A DNA stretch of 64,000 bases from Ensifer canadensis. GTDB taxonomy: Bacteria > Pseudomonadota > Alphaproteobacteria > Rhizobiales > Rhizobiaceae. The stretch covers positions 1,426,001-1,490,000 of the forward strand of contig NZ_CP083370.1 in assembly GCF_017488845.2 (NCBI RefSeq), written 5' to 3'. The translations under genes were made by a program, and so were the position numbers. The notes under the pieces were generated by a model. It was not told the DNA's origin. It ran no database searches and saw nothing but the letters and a program-made list of their open reading frames with translations. The stretch's first letter is position 1; every line of letters begins with the position of its first letter. Shown piece by piece: positions 7,993 to 17,388 of this stretch.

Positions 7993-8145
7993 ACGTTCGA
8001 TTTCCTGGAAATGAAACTACGTGATCTGGCGAGGCGCGAAGCGGTTACATTGTCCACCGCCGGTCGATTCGAGTCAAAGCGATGGCCTCGAGCGCTGCAA
8101 TGTGCAATAGCGGCTGCCATCGGCAAACTCAATGGATGACCTCAC

Positions 8146-9396
8146 GTGACGAAGCAGGATGTTGACAACGCAACCACGGCGATGCGTGATATTTTTCCGG
8201 CCACGCCGCTGCAATTGAACGAACATCTGAGCGCCAGGTACGGCGCCAACATCTTCCTCAAGCGCGAGGACCTTTCGCCGGTTCGCTCCTACAAGATCAG
8301 AGGCGCGTTCAATTTCTTCCGCAAGGTGCTTGGTGCCGGCGCGACGGGCAAGACCTTCGTGTGCGCCTCGGCAGGCAACCACGCGCAGGGCTTCGCCTTC
8401 GTCTGCCGGCATTTCAGTGTTCCTGGCGTCGTCTTCATGCCGGTGACCACGCCGCAGCAGAAGATTGACAAGACCCGCATGTTCGGCGGCGAGTTCATCA
8501 CGATCCGCCTTGTCGGCGACATCTTCGACCAATGCTACAAGGCTGCGCGCGAGCATGTGGAAACGATCGATGGCGTCATGGTGCCGCCGTTCGATCATCT
8601 CGACATCATCGAAGGGCAGGCGACTGTTGCCGCTGAAATCGCCGAGCAATTGCCCGAGGGCGTCAGGCCCGATCTCGTCGTGCTTCCGGTCGGTGGCGGT
8701 GGCCTGTCGGCCGGCGTCACCGGCTATCTGAAGGATGATGTCGCCGCCGACCATTTCGTCTTCTGCGAACCATCAGGCGCGCCGAGCCTCCGGCAGAGCC
8801 TCGAGACCGGCAGTCTTGTCACGCTCGACCAAGTCGACAACTTCGTCGATGGCGCAGCTGTCGGGCGGATCGGCGATCTGAATTTTGCGGCTCTTCGCCG
8901 CTTCTCTGCCGACCAGGTCATGCTGCTTCCGGAAAACGCGATCTGCATGACGATCATCGACATGTTGAATGTCGAGGGCGTTGTGCTCGAGCCCGCAGGC
9001 GCATTGTCGATCACGGCGCTGGACGCGATCGGTCGCGAAAAGCTTGAAGGCAAGACCGTCATCGCCGTCGTCTCCGGCGGCAACTTCGACTTCGAGCGTC
9101 TTCCTGACGTCAAGGAGCGGGCGATGCGGCATGCGGGGCTCAAGAAGTATTTCATCCTGCGCATGGCGCAGCGCCCTGGTGCCTTGCGCGACTTCCTCAA
9201 CCTGCTCGGCGACGAGGACGATATCTCGCGCTTCGAATATTTGAAGAAGTCCGCGCGCAATTTCGGTTCGATCCTCATCGGCATAGAGACCAAGCACGCG
9301 GAGAATTTCCCGATCCTGAAGTCGCGGTTCGACGCTGCCGGCCTGCGGTATCAGGACATCACCGAGAACGAGATCCTGTCCAATCTGATCATCTGA
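8146..9396 (+). CDS. ilvA: Threonine ammonia-lyase (threonine dehydratase)
   Basis: A 416-residue fold-type II PLP enzyme converting L-threonine to 2-oxobutanoate and ammonia, the first step of isoleucine synthesis. The PLP lysine is K50 in RSYKIRG, SAGNHAQG lies at 75-82 and the phosphate-binding loop GGGG is at 183-186. From about residue 327 there is a single C-terminal ACT-like regulatory domain, which in the family binds isoleucine. The start is GTG at 8146; no closer ATG retains the N-terminus. It is transcribed away from trkH and followed by the HlyU-like gene. Confidence 0.93.
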   Translation: MTKQDVDNATTAMRDIFPATPLQLNEHLSARYGANIFLKREDLSPVRSYKIRGAFNFFRKVLGAGATGKTFVCASAGNHAQGFAFVCRHFSVPGVVFMPVTTPQQKIDKTRMFGGEFITIRLVGDIFDQCYKAAREHVETIDGVMVPPFDHLDIIEGQATVAAEIAEQLPEGVRPDLVVLPVGGGGLSAGVTGYLKDDVAADHFVFCEPSGAPSLRQSLETGSLVTLDQVDNFVDGAAVGRIGDLNFAALRRFSADQVMLLPENAICMTIIDMLNVEGVVLEPAGALSITALDAIGREKLEGKTVIAVVSGGNFDFERLPDVKERAMRHAGLKKYFILRMAQRPGALRDFLNLLGDEDDISRFEYLKKSARNFGSILIGIETKHAENFPILKSRFDAAGLRYQDITENEILSNLII

Positions 9397-9483
9397 CGGC
9401 TGGTGGGCGGAGACGTAATGGCAGAGGGTCGACATCGACACTTTGGCTTTGACAGCTTTCGCCGTCGCGTCTAAGTCTTGCTC

Positions 9484-9804
9484 ATGGCATCATTTTTCTC
9501 AAAACTGTTCGGCCGCTCCGGCTCCACCGAAAACGAGGCTCAAGGCGCATCGGGAAAAACCGAAGCCTATGCAGAGTGCACGATCCGCGCGACACCGATG
9601 CGCGAAGGCTCGCAGTTCCGTCTGGCTGGCAGCATCGAGAAGACGATCGCCGAAGGCGACGTGCGGGTGCGCAGCTTCATCCGGGCCGATCTGTTCACGT
9701 CCGAACAAGACGCGATCGATGCCGCTTTCCGCAAGGGCCGCCAGATCATCGACCAGACCGGACCGTCGTTGTTTTCTGACGACGCCCCGTCGCGGCAAGT
9801 CTGA
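9484..9804 (+). CDS. HlyU-family protein
   Basis: A 106-residue protein starting MASFFSKLFGRSG, with the HlyU family pattern in the second half: strand-rich EAYAECTIRATPMREGSQFRLAG then SFIRADLFTSEQDAIDAAFRKGRQIIDQTG. HlyU was named as a regulator in Vibrio; rhizobial members are annotated from similarity only, and no DNA-binding helix-turn-helix is evident to me. It follows ilvA by under 90 bp on the same strand. Confidence 0.8.
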   Translation: MASFFSKLFGRSGSTENEAQGASGKTEAYAECTIRATPMREGSQFRLAGSIEKTIAEGDVRVRSFIRADLFTSEQDAIDAAFRKGRQIIDQTGPSLFSDDAPSRQV

Positions 9805-10016
9805 TTGTTGGCGGCAAGCCGCGACGTCCGATTTATAAAAATATTGCAGTGACTTGGCGTCAAGAGCTCGTGTCCATCGTAAGCGCAAGCGGCTCACTCA
9901 CGTCCAGATTGATGGCTGCTTCAGCATCCGCATTGCCGCTTTTGGCATTTGCTGGTAGCGGCACTTCCGTTCTCCACGCCAGGGGACGTACCCCCGCCTT
10001 GCGGGGGCACTCGGCA
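9805..10016. other. Convergent intergenic region with a GC hairpin
   Basis: Between the convergent hlyU-like and cpdB genes. It contains a perfect hairpin CCCCCGC-CTT-GCGGGGG (9991-10007) with no T run on either side, so termination here, if any, is not of the classic intrinsic type. No gene is seen. Confidence 0.4.
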
Positions 10017-11999
10017 TCACAGCTTGATGCGGAAACGGGCGAATCCTTCTGCGGCTTCACCCGCATCCTCGATCGTCACGCCTTTGACCTGCGACAGGAA
10101 CTGCCTTGCCTTCGGGCCGCTGTCGAACGTGACGCTGGTGTTCGCGAGTGGCGCGAAGGTCCAGTTGGCATCGGCCGCCGGATTTATGGTTCCCTGGTCA
10201 ATGATGTAGCGAACCACTACGTCGCGGTTGGTGTCGGGTGCCACGAAGACCACCTTGTCGGCAGCGATATCAGGGAAATGGCCGCCGCCACCGGCGCGGT
10301 AGTTGTTCGTCGCGACGACAAATTTCTGCGCCGGGTCAATCGGTTGTCCATTGAAGTTCAGGTTCTTGATACGATTGGCTGACGGGTTGATGGCATTGCC
10401 GTCCTTGTCGAACTTCGGCGGCTCGGACAGGTCGATCTGGTAAGTGACGCCGTCGATGACATCGAAGTTGTAGGACGGAAAGTCACCGTTGATCAGGGCT
10501 GCATCCGAGGCTCCAGCCTTCACCTGGTTGAAGATGCCTGCGGACATTTCCAGCCAGTTGCGCACCTGCTCGCCGGTGATGACGACGGCCTGGACCGTGT
10601 TGGGGTAGAGATAGAGATCGGCGACGTTCTTGATGGCGATGTCGCCGGCCGGAACGTCGGTGTAGTAGTCGGCGCCGCCGCGACCGCCGGCCTTGAATGG
10701 AGCCGCAGCGGAGAGCACAGGCAGATCCTTGTGCTCCGTATCCTTCAGCATGTCCTTGATGTACCAGGTCTGCGCCTGGCTGACGATCTGGACAGACGGA
10801 TCGTCGGCGACCAGGGCGAAGTAGGAATAGAGCGGCACCGCGCTTTTGCCGACCGGCGTGCGAACATAGGCAAGTGTTGCCTCGTGTTCCTTTTGTGCCG
10901 CCGCCAGCACTTCCGGCTTTTCGGCGACCTCGGCGATCACCTTCTTGTCCTCGCGCCGGTAGATCGGCCGCGCTTCGCTGGTGGAGCTGATGACGCGCCA
11001 GGCGCCGCCTTCGCGTTCGATCAGCAGATCGATCAGGCCGAGATGCGAACCCCAGAACCCGCCCATGACGCCGGGCTTGCCCGAAATCAGCCCCTTGGCA
11101 TTGTCGACGCCGGCGATTTTGGCGAACTTCGGACCGGGGAAATCGAGATGGCTATGCCCGGTCACGATGGCGTCGATGCCTTCGACCGCGGCCAGCGGAA
11201 CCGATGCGTTTTCGAGGTTTTCGGCGTAGTCCTGCTGACCGATGCCGGAGTGGGAAAGCGCGATGACGATATCGGCACCTTCCTCGCGCATCTGCGGAAC
11301 CCAGGCTTGGGCCGCCGTGACGATATCGCGGGCATTGGCCTTGCCCTCAAGGTGCTTTGCGTCCCAGGACATGATCTGCGGAGGCACGAAACCGATGAGC
11401 CCGACCCGGATCGCATGCTCGGCGCCGGCACCGTCCTTCACCTTGCGGTCGAGAATGACGTAGGGCTTGAGGAACAGCTGGTCCTGTCGGGCATCGGCGG
11501 CGAGCGCGCCCTTGGTCAGGTTGGCGCAGACCAGCGGGAAGTTGGCGCCGTTCAGCACCTTGAACATGAAATCAAGGCCATAGTTGAATTCGTGGTTGCC
11601 GAGCGTGCCGCAATCGTAGCCAAGCACGTTCATTGCGGCGATAACAGGATGGATGTCACCATCCTTCATGCCACGCTGATAGGCGATGTAGTCGCCCATC
11701 GGGTTTCCCTGCAGGAAGTCGCCGTTATCGACGAGGATCGAGTTGGTTGCCTCCGCCCGGATGGCGTCGACGATCGAGGCCGTGCGTGCTAGCCCCAGCG
11801 TGTCGTTCGGCTTGTCGCCGTAGTAGTCGTAGGGAAAGACGTGAACGTGCAGGTCGGTCGTTTCCATGATGCGCAGATGCGCCTGGTTGGCGGCAGCACG
11901 TGCGGAGAAGGGGTGAAGCATTACCAGCGCCGAGGCGGCGGCGACGCCGGACAGAAGCGAGCGGCGCGAGAGGTGGAACGGGGATGTCGTCGATTGCAT
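10017..11999 (-). CDS. cpdB: 2',3'-cyclic-nucleotide 2'-phosphodiesterase / 3'-nucleotidase
   Basis: A 660-residue periplasmic phosphoesterase. The N-terminus has a twin-arginine signal (SRRSLLSG near residues 11-18, then a hydrophobic stretch ending ARA). The calcineurin-type metallophosphatase domain shows its metal motifs: DLHVH, DNGDFLQG, GNHEFNYG and the later GHSHLD. A C-terminal 5'-nucleotidase domain follows (YRAGGGGHFPD region). CpdB hydrolyses 2',3'-cyclic nucleotides and then 3'-nucleotides to scavenge nucleosides and phosphate. It is monocistronic. Confidence 0.92.
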   Translation of the reverse strand: MQSTTSPFHLSRRSLLSGVAAASALVMLHPFSARAAANQAHLRIMETTDLHVHVFPYDYYGDKPNDTLGLARTASIVDAIRAEATNSILVDNGDFLQGNPMGDYIAYQRGMKDGDIHPVIAAMNVLGYDCGTLGNHEFNYGLDFMFKVLNGANFPLVCANLTKGALAADARQDQLFLKPYVILDRKVKDGAGAEHAIRVGLIGFVPPQIMSWDAKHLEGKANARDIVTAAQAWVPQMREEGADIVIALSHSGIGQQDYAENLENASVPLAAVEGIDAIVTGHSHLDFPGPKFAKIAGVDNAKGLISGKPGVMGGFWGSHLGLIDLLIEREGGAWRVISSTSEARPIYRREDKKVIAEVAEKPEVLAAAQKEHEATLAYVRTPVGKSAVPLYSYFALVADDPSVQIVSQAQTWYIKDMLKDTEHKDLPVLSAAAPFKAGGRGGADYYTDVPAGDIAIKNVADLYLYPNTVQAVVITGEQVRNWLEMSAGIFNQVKAGASDAALINGDFPSYNFDVIDGVTYQIDLSEPPKFDKDGNAINPSANRIKNLNFNGQPIDPAQKFVVATNNYRAGGGGHFPDIAADKVVFVAPDTNRDVVVRYIIDQGTINPAADANWTFAPLANTSVTFDSGPKARQFLSQVKGVTIEDAGEAAEGFARFRIKL

Positions 12000-12220
12000 G
12001 CTTGCCCTCCATTGATGAATGCCATTGCGTGTGCAATCCGCGGTTTCTGATTTGACATGCGAACCACGGTGGGTTGGTCGCGACTATGCCGGAAAGGCAA
12101 CACTTCGCAAAGCAGTTGATTCTCGCATTGCAATTCCGGTCCGTCTGCAACCGAGCTAAAGTTTTCTTTAAGCTTTCCACCTAACGGTTTGTCTGGCGAA
12201 ACCGGAACCTTTTCAACAGC

Positions 12221-12853
12221 ATGCCCAACGCCAATCTCATTATTTTCGTCGGCGAAGCACTGGTCTACGTCACGGCGATGATCTGGTTGTTGCAGCTTCG
12301 TGCCCGGCTGGGTCTCGGCGTTTTTGTCGCGGCCCTGGGCGTGATGCATTTCATCGAAACCTATCTGGCGGCGGTCTTTTACGTGCAATTGCCGTTCGGG
12401 ATCGTCTCTCCGGGATCGGTCGTGCTTTTCTCCGGCAAGCTGATGATCATCCTCTTGCTTTACGTGAAGGAGGATGCCGCGACCGTCCGTCAGCCGATCT
12501 ATGGTCTGCTCGCGGGAAACTTGCTCACGGTCATCCTCAGCCTGCTGCTGCGCCAGCACGAGACTGTTTCGATTGTTCCGGGCCGTTCGGCCGACATCGC
12601 CTTCATCGATGAAATGGGCGGGCTGATGGTGTGGGGGACGTTGGTTCTCTACCTCGATACGCTCCTGATCATCCTGCTCTACGAGCGTCTCGGCAAATGG
12701 TTGCGCCGCTTCGTAACCGTCCGCTTCCTGATCTGCGGTGTCGTGATCCTGAGCTTCGATCAATTGGCATTTTACGCGGCTCTGCACTGGCTGAACGATG
12801 CGCCTATGGAGGTGCTGTGGGGCGGATGGATCGCGAAAATGCTGGCCGCGACT
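12221..12853 (+). pseudogene. Membrane diguanylate cyclase, 5' part (split by IS)
   Basis: Residues 1 to ~211 form six or seven hydrophobic helices (MPNANLIIFVGEALVYV onwards), the sensory membrane domain typical of GGDEF proteins. The native sequence ends around GGWIAKMLAA, after which the frame runs into IS110-type DNA and stops at 12934. The GGDEF half resumes on the other side of the IS at about 14403. The two halves therefore belong to one broken gene. A truncated membrane protein may still be made but has no catalytic domain. Confidence 0.8.
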
Positions 12854-12858
12854 CACAT

Positions 12859-13161
12859 GGGGAACTTCGGGTCAAGAACTTTTAAAGGTCCATCGCATGT
12901 TTCCTTCGGTCGCTCTTTCGGCATCCAAGGCTGAGCCTGTTCGCGTGAACGGGCCTGTTTCCATTGCCGGTTCAAACTCACATTCGGTCGCCGCGCCGAG
13001 CGGCTGCACCATCATTCCGCTTGCGTTGCGGCAAAGGCTCAGGAGGACGAGACCATTCTTAGTAGCGGCGTTTGAAGCCATGTCGCGGATCGGTTCGTCC
13101 CCCTGGATCCGCCAGGATTGATCGCTCCTGGAAGATTAGAGAATGTGGCTTGTGTGCATTG
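12859..13161 (-). ncRNA. Candidate bridge RNA of the IS at 12851-14408
   Basis: The long non-coding region downstream of the transposase contains ACTCACAT at 12976-12983, identical to the left junction at 12851-12858. It also has TCCCCCTGGA at 13098-13107, which resembles the right flank CCCCATGGA with one mismatch. The end-like match is about 125 nt from the element end and the target-like match is nearer the transposase, as in the other IS110 elements of the window. This is an inference and the weakest of the three cases. Confidence 0.35.
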
Positions 13162-14340
13162 TCAGGCCGTCTTTAACACCGCGCCCTCGATGACAACGCC
13201 GGCGATCACATATTTCCATAGAGCAACCAACAATTTGCGTGCCAGCGCCACGATCGCGCTCTTCTTCGCGCGCCCACCGCTGGATTGCACGCGGGCCGTA
13301 AACCACTGGCTCAACGCTGATTGCGGCTGATGGCGCAACCACAACCACGACAGTTGGATCATCGTGGTACGCAGGCGCGGGTTGCCCGCCTTCGAGACGC
13401 CTTGCTCGTGATCGATGGTTCCACTCTGCCAGGGTGTCGGTGCCAGCCCCGCGTACGCAGCAACCTGTCGCCGGTTGTCAAAATGGCGAAACAGCCCTTC
13501 GGTCCAGAGAACAGCCGCGAATTCCAGACCAATGCCTTTGACTTCGCACAACATCGCCCCAGTTGGGATCAGCGTTGCCGCCACGCTGTTCTTTTGCGCC
13601 GCCAGGAGCGTATCGCGCTCGTTCTCCACCGCTGTAATTTGCTCTAGCAACAATTCAAGGCGATCAAGTTCACGGCTTATTTGAGTTTTGAGGTGGGTCG
13701 GCAAAGGACGGCCATCACCCGTGTGAAGCTCGTCCAGTTGCTTGCGCCGGTTCTTGCGCAGCGGCTCGTAACCACTTATGCCCTGACCGAAGAGCAGGCC
13801 TTTAATGCGATTGACATGTTTGACGCGCTCGGCGATCAGAACCTTGCGCTCCCGGCAAAGGCGACGGCGATCTTCTTCCTCGGGGCTTGGCGCATTGACC
13901 ATGGCGCACACCCGTGGCTCTCCGCGTTTGAAGGCCAACAGCGCTCGGACCAGCGCCTCACCATCCAATTTGTCCGTCTTCGCTCGCCGGCGCCTGCGCG
14001 AGGTTGCTATCGAGGCTGGATCGACGACGTAACTTTCTATCCCGTTCGCCTTCAGCACACGATCGATCCAGAAGCCGTCAAGCCCGGCTTCCTGAATGCT
14101 CACGATCGGAACCTGATTGCCCGTACGAGATCGCACCTTCTCCTGGAGCTGAGTAAAACGACCCAGCAATGCCGTCACATCGCCGCCAACCACAGAGTGC
14201 TTCGACATCTTCTCGCCGTTTCCCGGCGACAACGATGTGATCAGCCAGGTTGAGCGAGAGAGTTCCAACGACACGAAAATTGCGGCAAGATCAGTGCGGA
14301 TAGCGGTCGGCGAATGCGGTTGGGAAGTTCCAGCTTCCAT
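13162..14340 (-). CDS. IS110-family transposase
   Basis: A 392-residue DEDD recombinase. The N-terminal RuvC-like part includes AAIFVSLELS and the phrase IVSIQEAGLDGFW with an acidic pair, followed by AKTDKLDGEALVRAL. The C-terminal Transposase_20 domain has VKGIGLEFAAVL and YAGLAPTPWQSG, then the basic RARK-type end. The ATG at 14340 follows AGGAGACGCCGTC. It appears intact and may be active. Confidence 0.9.
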   Translation of the reverse strand: MEAGTSQPHSPTAIRTDLAAIFVSLELSRSTWLITSLSPGNGEKMSKHSVVGGDVTALLGRFTQLQEKVRSRTGNQVPIVSIQEAGLDGFWIDRVLKANGIESYVVDPASIATSRRRRRAKTDKLDGEALVRALLAFKRGEPRVCAMVNAPSPEEEDRRRLCRERKVLIAERVKHVNRIKGLLFGQGISGYEPLRKNRRKQLDELHTGDGRPLPTHLKTQISRELDRLELLLEQITAVENERDTLLAAQKNSVAATLIPTGAMLCEVKGIGLEFAAVLWTEGLFRHFDNRRQVAAYAGLAPTPWQSGTIDHEQGVSKAGNPRLRTTMIQLSWLWLRHQPQSALSQWFTARVQSSGGRAKKSAIVALARKLLVALWKYVIAGVVIEGAVLKTA

Positions 14341-14402
14341 GACGGCGTCTCCTATGAGGTGAGTGCGTTATTGCAGCCTCACTCTGCCAGAGCGCCGGCC
14401 GC

Positions 14403-15038
14403 TATTCACTCCCCATGGAATCTTTCTACGCCATCGCTATCGGCCTCTATCTCAATGTTTCGCGCCATCCGTTCCTGGCGATGTCGGACCGGCCTCTCGG
14501 CGACATCTTCAACGATCTGACTTTCCGCGAACGCTATGAAGACCTGCTTTCACGGTCCGGCCAGGACACGCTGACGGGATGTCTCGACCGCAGCCGCTTC
14601 GATATCGAAGGGCCGCAGATGCTGCGCGCTGCCGTAGCCTCAAAAGCTGCGGTCAGTCTGTTGATCATCGACGTCGATCACTTCAAGGGCGTCAACGATC
14701 GCTTCGGCCACCAGGAGGGTGACCGCATCCTGCAGAAGCTTGTGGAAGTGATGAAAGCACGCTTGCGCCAGGGAGATCGGCTCTTTCGTTATGGCGGTGA
14801 AGAGTTCGTCGTGCTGTGCCCGGGATTGTCGCATGCCGATGCGCTGAGGCATGCCGAGACCATCCGGCTAGCGGTGTCCGCTGGTGTTTTCACCCCCGAT
14901 GGCAAAGCCGTGACCGTCAGCATCGGATTGTCGTCCACGCCTGACGATGGTGTCGCGATTGCGCATCTGCTGTCTGAGGCTGATCTCAGGCTCTATTCAG
15001 CGAAAGCGCGTGGTCGCGATTGCGTCGTCGGCCGCTAA
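14403..15038 (+). pseudogene. Diguanylate cyclase GGDEF domain, 3' part (split by IS)
   Basis: From 14403 the frame reads through the last membrane helix (ESFYAIAIGLYLNVS) into a complete GGDEF domain. It has DTLTGCLDRSRF at the domain start, VDHFKGVNDRFGH, the active-site YGGEEF and a final YSAKARGRD. This domain makes cyclic di-GMP from two GTP. No RxxD inhibitory site is obvious. Because the IS separates it from its start and membrane part, expression would need a start inside the fragment (ATG at 14415). Confidence 0.85.
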
Positions 15039-15053
15039 CGCTATCGCAGCTCG

Positions 15054-15515
15054 TTATATGCCGACGTTCGGCCGGTCGATCACTTCCCGCAAGGAAAAGC
15101 TCGAGTTGATCTTGACCACATGGGGCAGGGCGGAAAGCCAGTCTCGGTGGATGCGTTCGTAGTCCTGCAGGTCCTTGGCCGCGACCCGCAGAATGTAGTC
15201 GTATTCGCCCGACATCAGGTAACAGACGAGAACATTGGGGCAGAGCTTTACCGCTGCCTCGAACTCGGCCAGCGTCTTGGCGAACTGCCCGGACAGGGAA
15301 ATATGCACGATCACCATGATCTGGTAGTCGAGCGCCTTGTGGGCGAGGCGGGCGTGGTAGCCGCTGATGGTGCCTGATTTCTCCAGGATATCGACCCGGC
15401 GCGAACAGGCCGATGGCGACAGCCCTACCTTGGCCGCCAGATCGGCGTTCGAAATCCTGCCGTTCTGCTGAAGAATGCGCAGAATCGCATGATCGATGGC
15501 ATCAAGTTCACTCAT
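15054..15515 (-). CDS. Lrp/AsnC-family regulator, probable AldR
   Basis: A 153-residue transcription factor starting MSELDAIDHAILRILQQ. The N-terminal winged helix (residues ~4-60, ISNADLAAKVGLSPSACSRRV) is followed by the RAM/ACT ligand domain. The ATG at 15515 gives the standard family length. It is divergent from alanine dehydrogenase with about 155 bp between starts. This is the classical arrangement in which AldR activates ald in response to alanine. Target and ligand are inferred from context. Confidence 0.88.
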   Translation of the reverse strand: MSELDAIDHAILRILQQNGRISNADLAAKVGLSPSACSRRVDILEKSGTISGYHARLAHKALDYQIMVIVHISLSGQFAKTLAEFEAAVKLCPNVLVCYLMSGEYDYILRVAAKDLQDYERIHRDWLSALPHVVKINSSFSLREVIDRPNVGI

Positions 15516-15670
15516 TCGCGATTTCCACCAATAGCTCGGACAATGACGCAATATTCTTCGAAATTGATGCCTCCGCGGAGACATCTTTGCAAGGACATTC
15601 GTTTCGCCGCGTGTTTTGCTGAGGGCGTGTCAATGAGGCAAAATTGCCCACAACAGGAGAGGAACGCGCG
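15516..15670. promoter_or_regulatory. Divergent Lrp/ald control region
   Basis: The shared 155-bp region holds an AT-rich, partly symmetric segment CAATATTCTTCGAAATTG at 15549-15566, a candidate Lrp-type operator. The ald ribosome-binding site AGGAGAGGAA is just before 15671. No exact consensus can be claimed. Confidence 0.4.
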
Positions 15671-16789
15671 ATGCGTGTCGGTTGCCCGAAGGAAATCAAA
15701 AACCATGAATACCGAGTCGGCCTGACCCCCGGGTCGGTACGTGAATATGTCGCTCACGGCCACGAGGTTATCATTGAAACCAAGGCAGGAGCGGGGATCG
15801 GCGCGGATGACGATACCTACCGTGCCGCTGGCGCGAAGATAGTCGCGACGGCAAAGGATGTGTTCGAAAAATCGGACATGATCGTCAAGGTCAAGGAGCC
15901 GCAGCCTTCCGAATGGGCACAGCTGCGCGAGGGCCAAATTCTCTATACCTACCTGCATCTCGCGCCGGATCCGGAACAGACCAAGGGTCTGCTCAATTCG
16001 GGCGTCACGGCCATCGCCTATGAAACCGTCACGGACGAGCGCGGCGGCTTGCCGCTTCTGGCGCCGATGTCGGAAGTCGCGGGTCGCCTGGCCATTCAGG
16101 CCGGTGCGACATCGCTGCAGAAGGCCAACGGTGGCCGCGGCATTCTGCTCGGCGGTGTGCCCGGTGTGCTTCCCGCCAAGGTCGCGATTATCGGCGGCGG
16201 CGTCGTCGGCCTCCATGCCGCCAGAATGGCAGCTGGACTTGGCGCTGATGTCAGCATCCTCGATCGCTCTATTCCTCGTCTGCGCCAGCTCGACGACATC
16301 TTCGGGGGTCGTATACACACGCGCTACTCCACCATCGATGCCCTCGAGGATGAGGTTTTCTCTGCCGATCTGGTCATCGGAGCCGTTCTCATTCCAGGCG
16401 CTGCCGCACCTAAGCTTGTGACGCGGGAAATGCTGACCGGGATGAAGAAGGGTGCCGTCATCGTCGATGTCGCCATCGACCAGGGCGGCTGCTTCGAGAC
16501 ATCGCACGCGACCACCCATTCGGACCCGACTTACGAGGTCGACGGGATCGTCCACTATTGCGTCGCGAATATGCCTGGCGCCGTCCCGGTGACTTCAGCC
16601 CATGCGCTCAACAACGCCACGCTGCACTACGGTCTGCAACTGGCTGATCGTGGTCTGAAGGCAGTCGCGGAAGATCGGCACCTGCGTGCCGGTCTCAACG
16701 TTCACCGCGGACGGGTGACCAACGCCCCCGTTGCCGAGGCACTCGGTTACGACGCCTACGCGCCGGAAGCGGTGCTCAACGTCGCCTGA
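15671..16789 (+). CDS. ald: Alanine dehydrogenase
   Basis: A 372-residue NAD-dependent enzyme that interconverts L-alanine and pyruvate plus ammonia. The substrate and catalytic residues of the family align exactly: R15 in EYRVGLTP, K75 in VKVKEP, H96 in YLHLAP and D270 in VAIDQGG. The Rossmann turn GGGVVG is at 175-180. The ATG at 15671 has an excellent ribosome-binding site; an upstream in-frame start would add nine unconserved residues. It is probably regulated by the divergent Lrp-type gene and serves alanine catabolism or nitrogen exchange. Confidence 0.96.
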   Translation: MRVGCPKEIKNHEYRVGLTPGSVREYVAHGHEVIIETKAGAGIGADDDTYRAAGAKIVATAKDVFEKSDMIVKVKEPQPSEWAQLREGQILYTYLHLAPDPEQTKGLLNSGVTAIAYETVTDERGGLPLLAPMSEVAGRLAIQAGATSLQKANGGRGILLGGVPGVLPAKVAIIGGGVVGLHAARMAAGLGADVSILDRSIPRLRQLDDIFGGRIHTRYSTIDALEDEVFSADLVIGAVLIPGAAAPKLVTREMLTGMKKGAVIVDVAIDQGGCFETSHATTHSDPTYEVDGIVHYCVANMPGAVPVTSAHALNNATLHYGLQLADRGLKAVAEDRHLRAGLNVHRGRVTNAPVAEALGYDAYAPEAVLNVA

Positions 16790-16800
16790 ACCCTAACGAA

Positions 16801-16826
16801 GTCGGTCCGGCCATGGCCGGACCGAC
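16801..16826. terminator. Perfect palindrome between convergent ald and DUF1203 genes
   Basis: GTCGGTCCGGCC followed by its reverse complement, 24-26 bp in all, lies between the two stop codons. It has no T run. A bidirectional stop signal is likely but not proven. Confidence 0.5.
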
Positions 16827-16829
16827 GCT

Positions 16830-17297
16830 TCAGGGGCGCTCTATCCTGCATTGATAACAATTGTTCTTGGCCGATCGGACATGCACACTTGCGACCTCAG
16901 GCATGGAGAGCAGAGCTTCAGCGCGAGATTCGAGCTGCTCGGCGGGAACCACGCCGCCGGTCCCATAGATGATGCGCTCATTGCTGCCGTAGCCGCGCAG
17001 CAGATAGTCTTTGCTCGACGTCAGGATGGGCGGCCGAACTTCGTCGCTATATGCCGGGCATTCGTCGGCATGCATGAAAACCGGACCGGTCTCGGCATAG
17101 GGCTGCAGCGACGTAAAAGGCCGCAGCGCGAAGATCAGATAGGTGTCGCCGGCATCGACGTTGCCAAGGCAATGCCGACAGGGAACGCCGTCGCCATCGG
17201 ATATCTGGCGTTCCGGCGGGTTGCCATAAGCATCGTTGCCACCCTGTCTTAGGCGCTCGGCCTGATCGGTGGACATCGGTATGTAGCGCAGGGCCAT
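16830..17297 (-). CDS. DUF1203 family protein
   Basis: A 155-residue protein starting MALRYIPMSTDQAERLR. It shows DUF1203 hallmarks: a CRHC cysteine pair in VPCRHCLGNVDAGD, the phrase GPVFMHADEC, then YGSNERIIYGTG and the C-terminal NNCYQCRIERP. The paired cysteines suggest metal binding, but no function is established. The start at 17297 gives the usual length. It lies downstream of the GNAT gene on the same strand with a 90-bp gap. Confidence 0.82.
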   Translation of the reverse strand: MALRYIPMSTDQAERLRQGGNDAYGNPPERQISDGDGVPCRHCLGNVDAGDTYLIFALRPFTSLQPYAETGPVFMHADECPAYSDEVRPPILTSSKDYLLRGYGSNERIIYGTGGVVPAEQLESRAEALLSMPEVASVHVRSAKNNCYQCRIERP

Positions 17298-17388
17298 CGT
17301 GCATCTCCAGATCAATAGGGATCATTTGATGCGCACTGTGCCCCGCCTGGTGCGGCGGCGACACCCGAAACTTGCGGCCGTGCGGACG

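Larger units (their letters stand above)
12851..14408 (-). mobile_element. IS110-family element inserted in a diguanylate cyclase gene
   Basis: Boundaries are inferred from where the two halves of the GGDEF gene stop. One transposase is on the minus strand (13162-14340), with a short leader on its 5' side and about 310 bp of non-coding DNA after its stop. There are no long terminal inverted repeats. It is unrelated in detail to the other two IS110 elements here. The exact ends are uncertain by a few bases because the two halves of the host gene cannot be rejoined in frame by a simple cut. Confidence 0.8.

Noticed and set aside
9991..10007. GC hairpin as terminator of cpdB
   Set aside because: No T run on either strand, so it is listed only as a hairpin in the intergenic entry.
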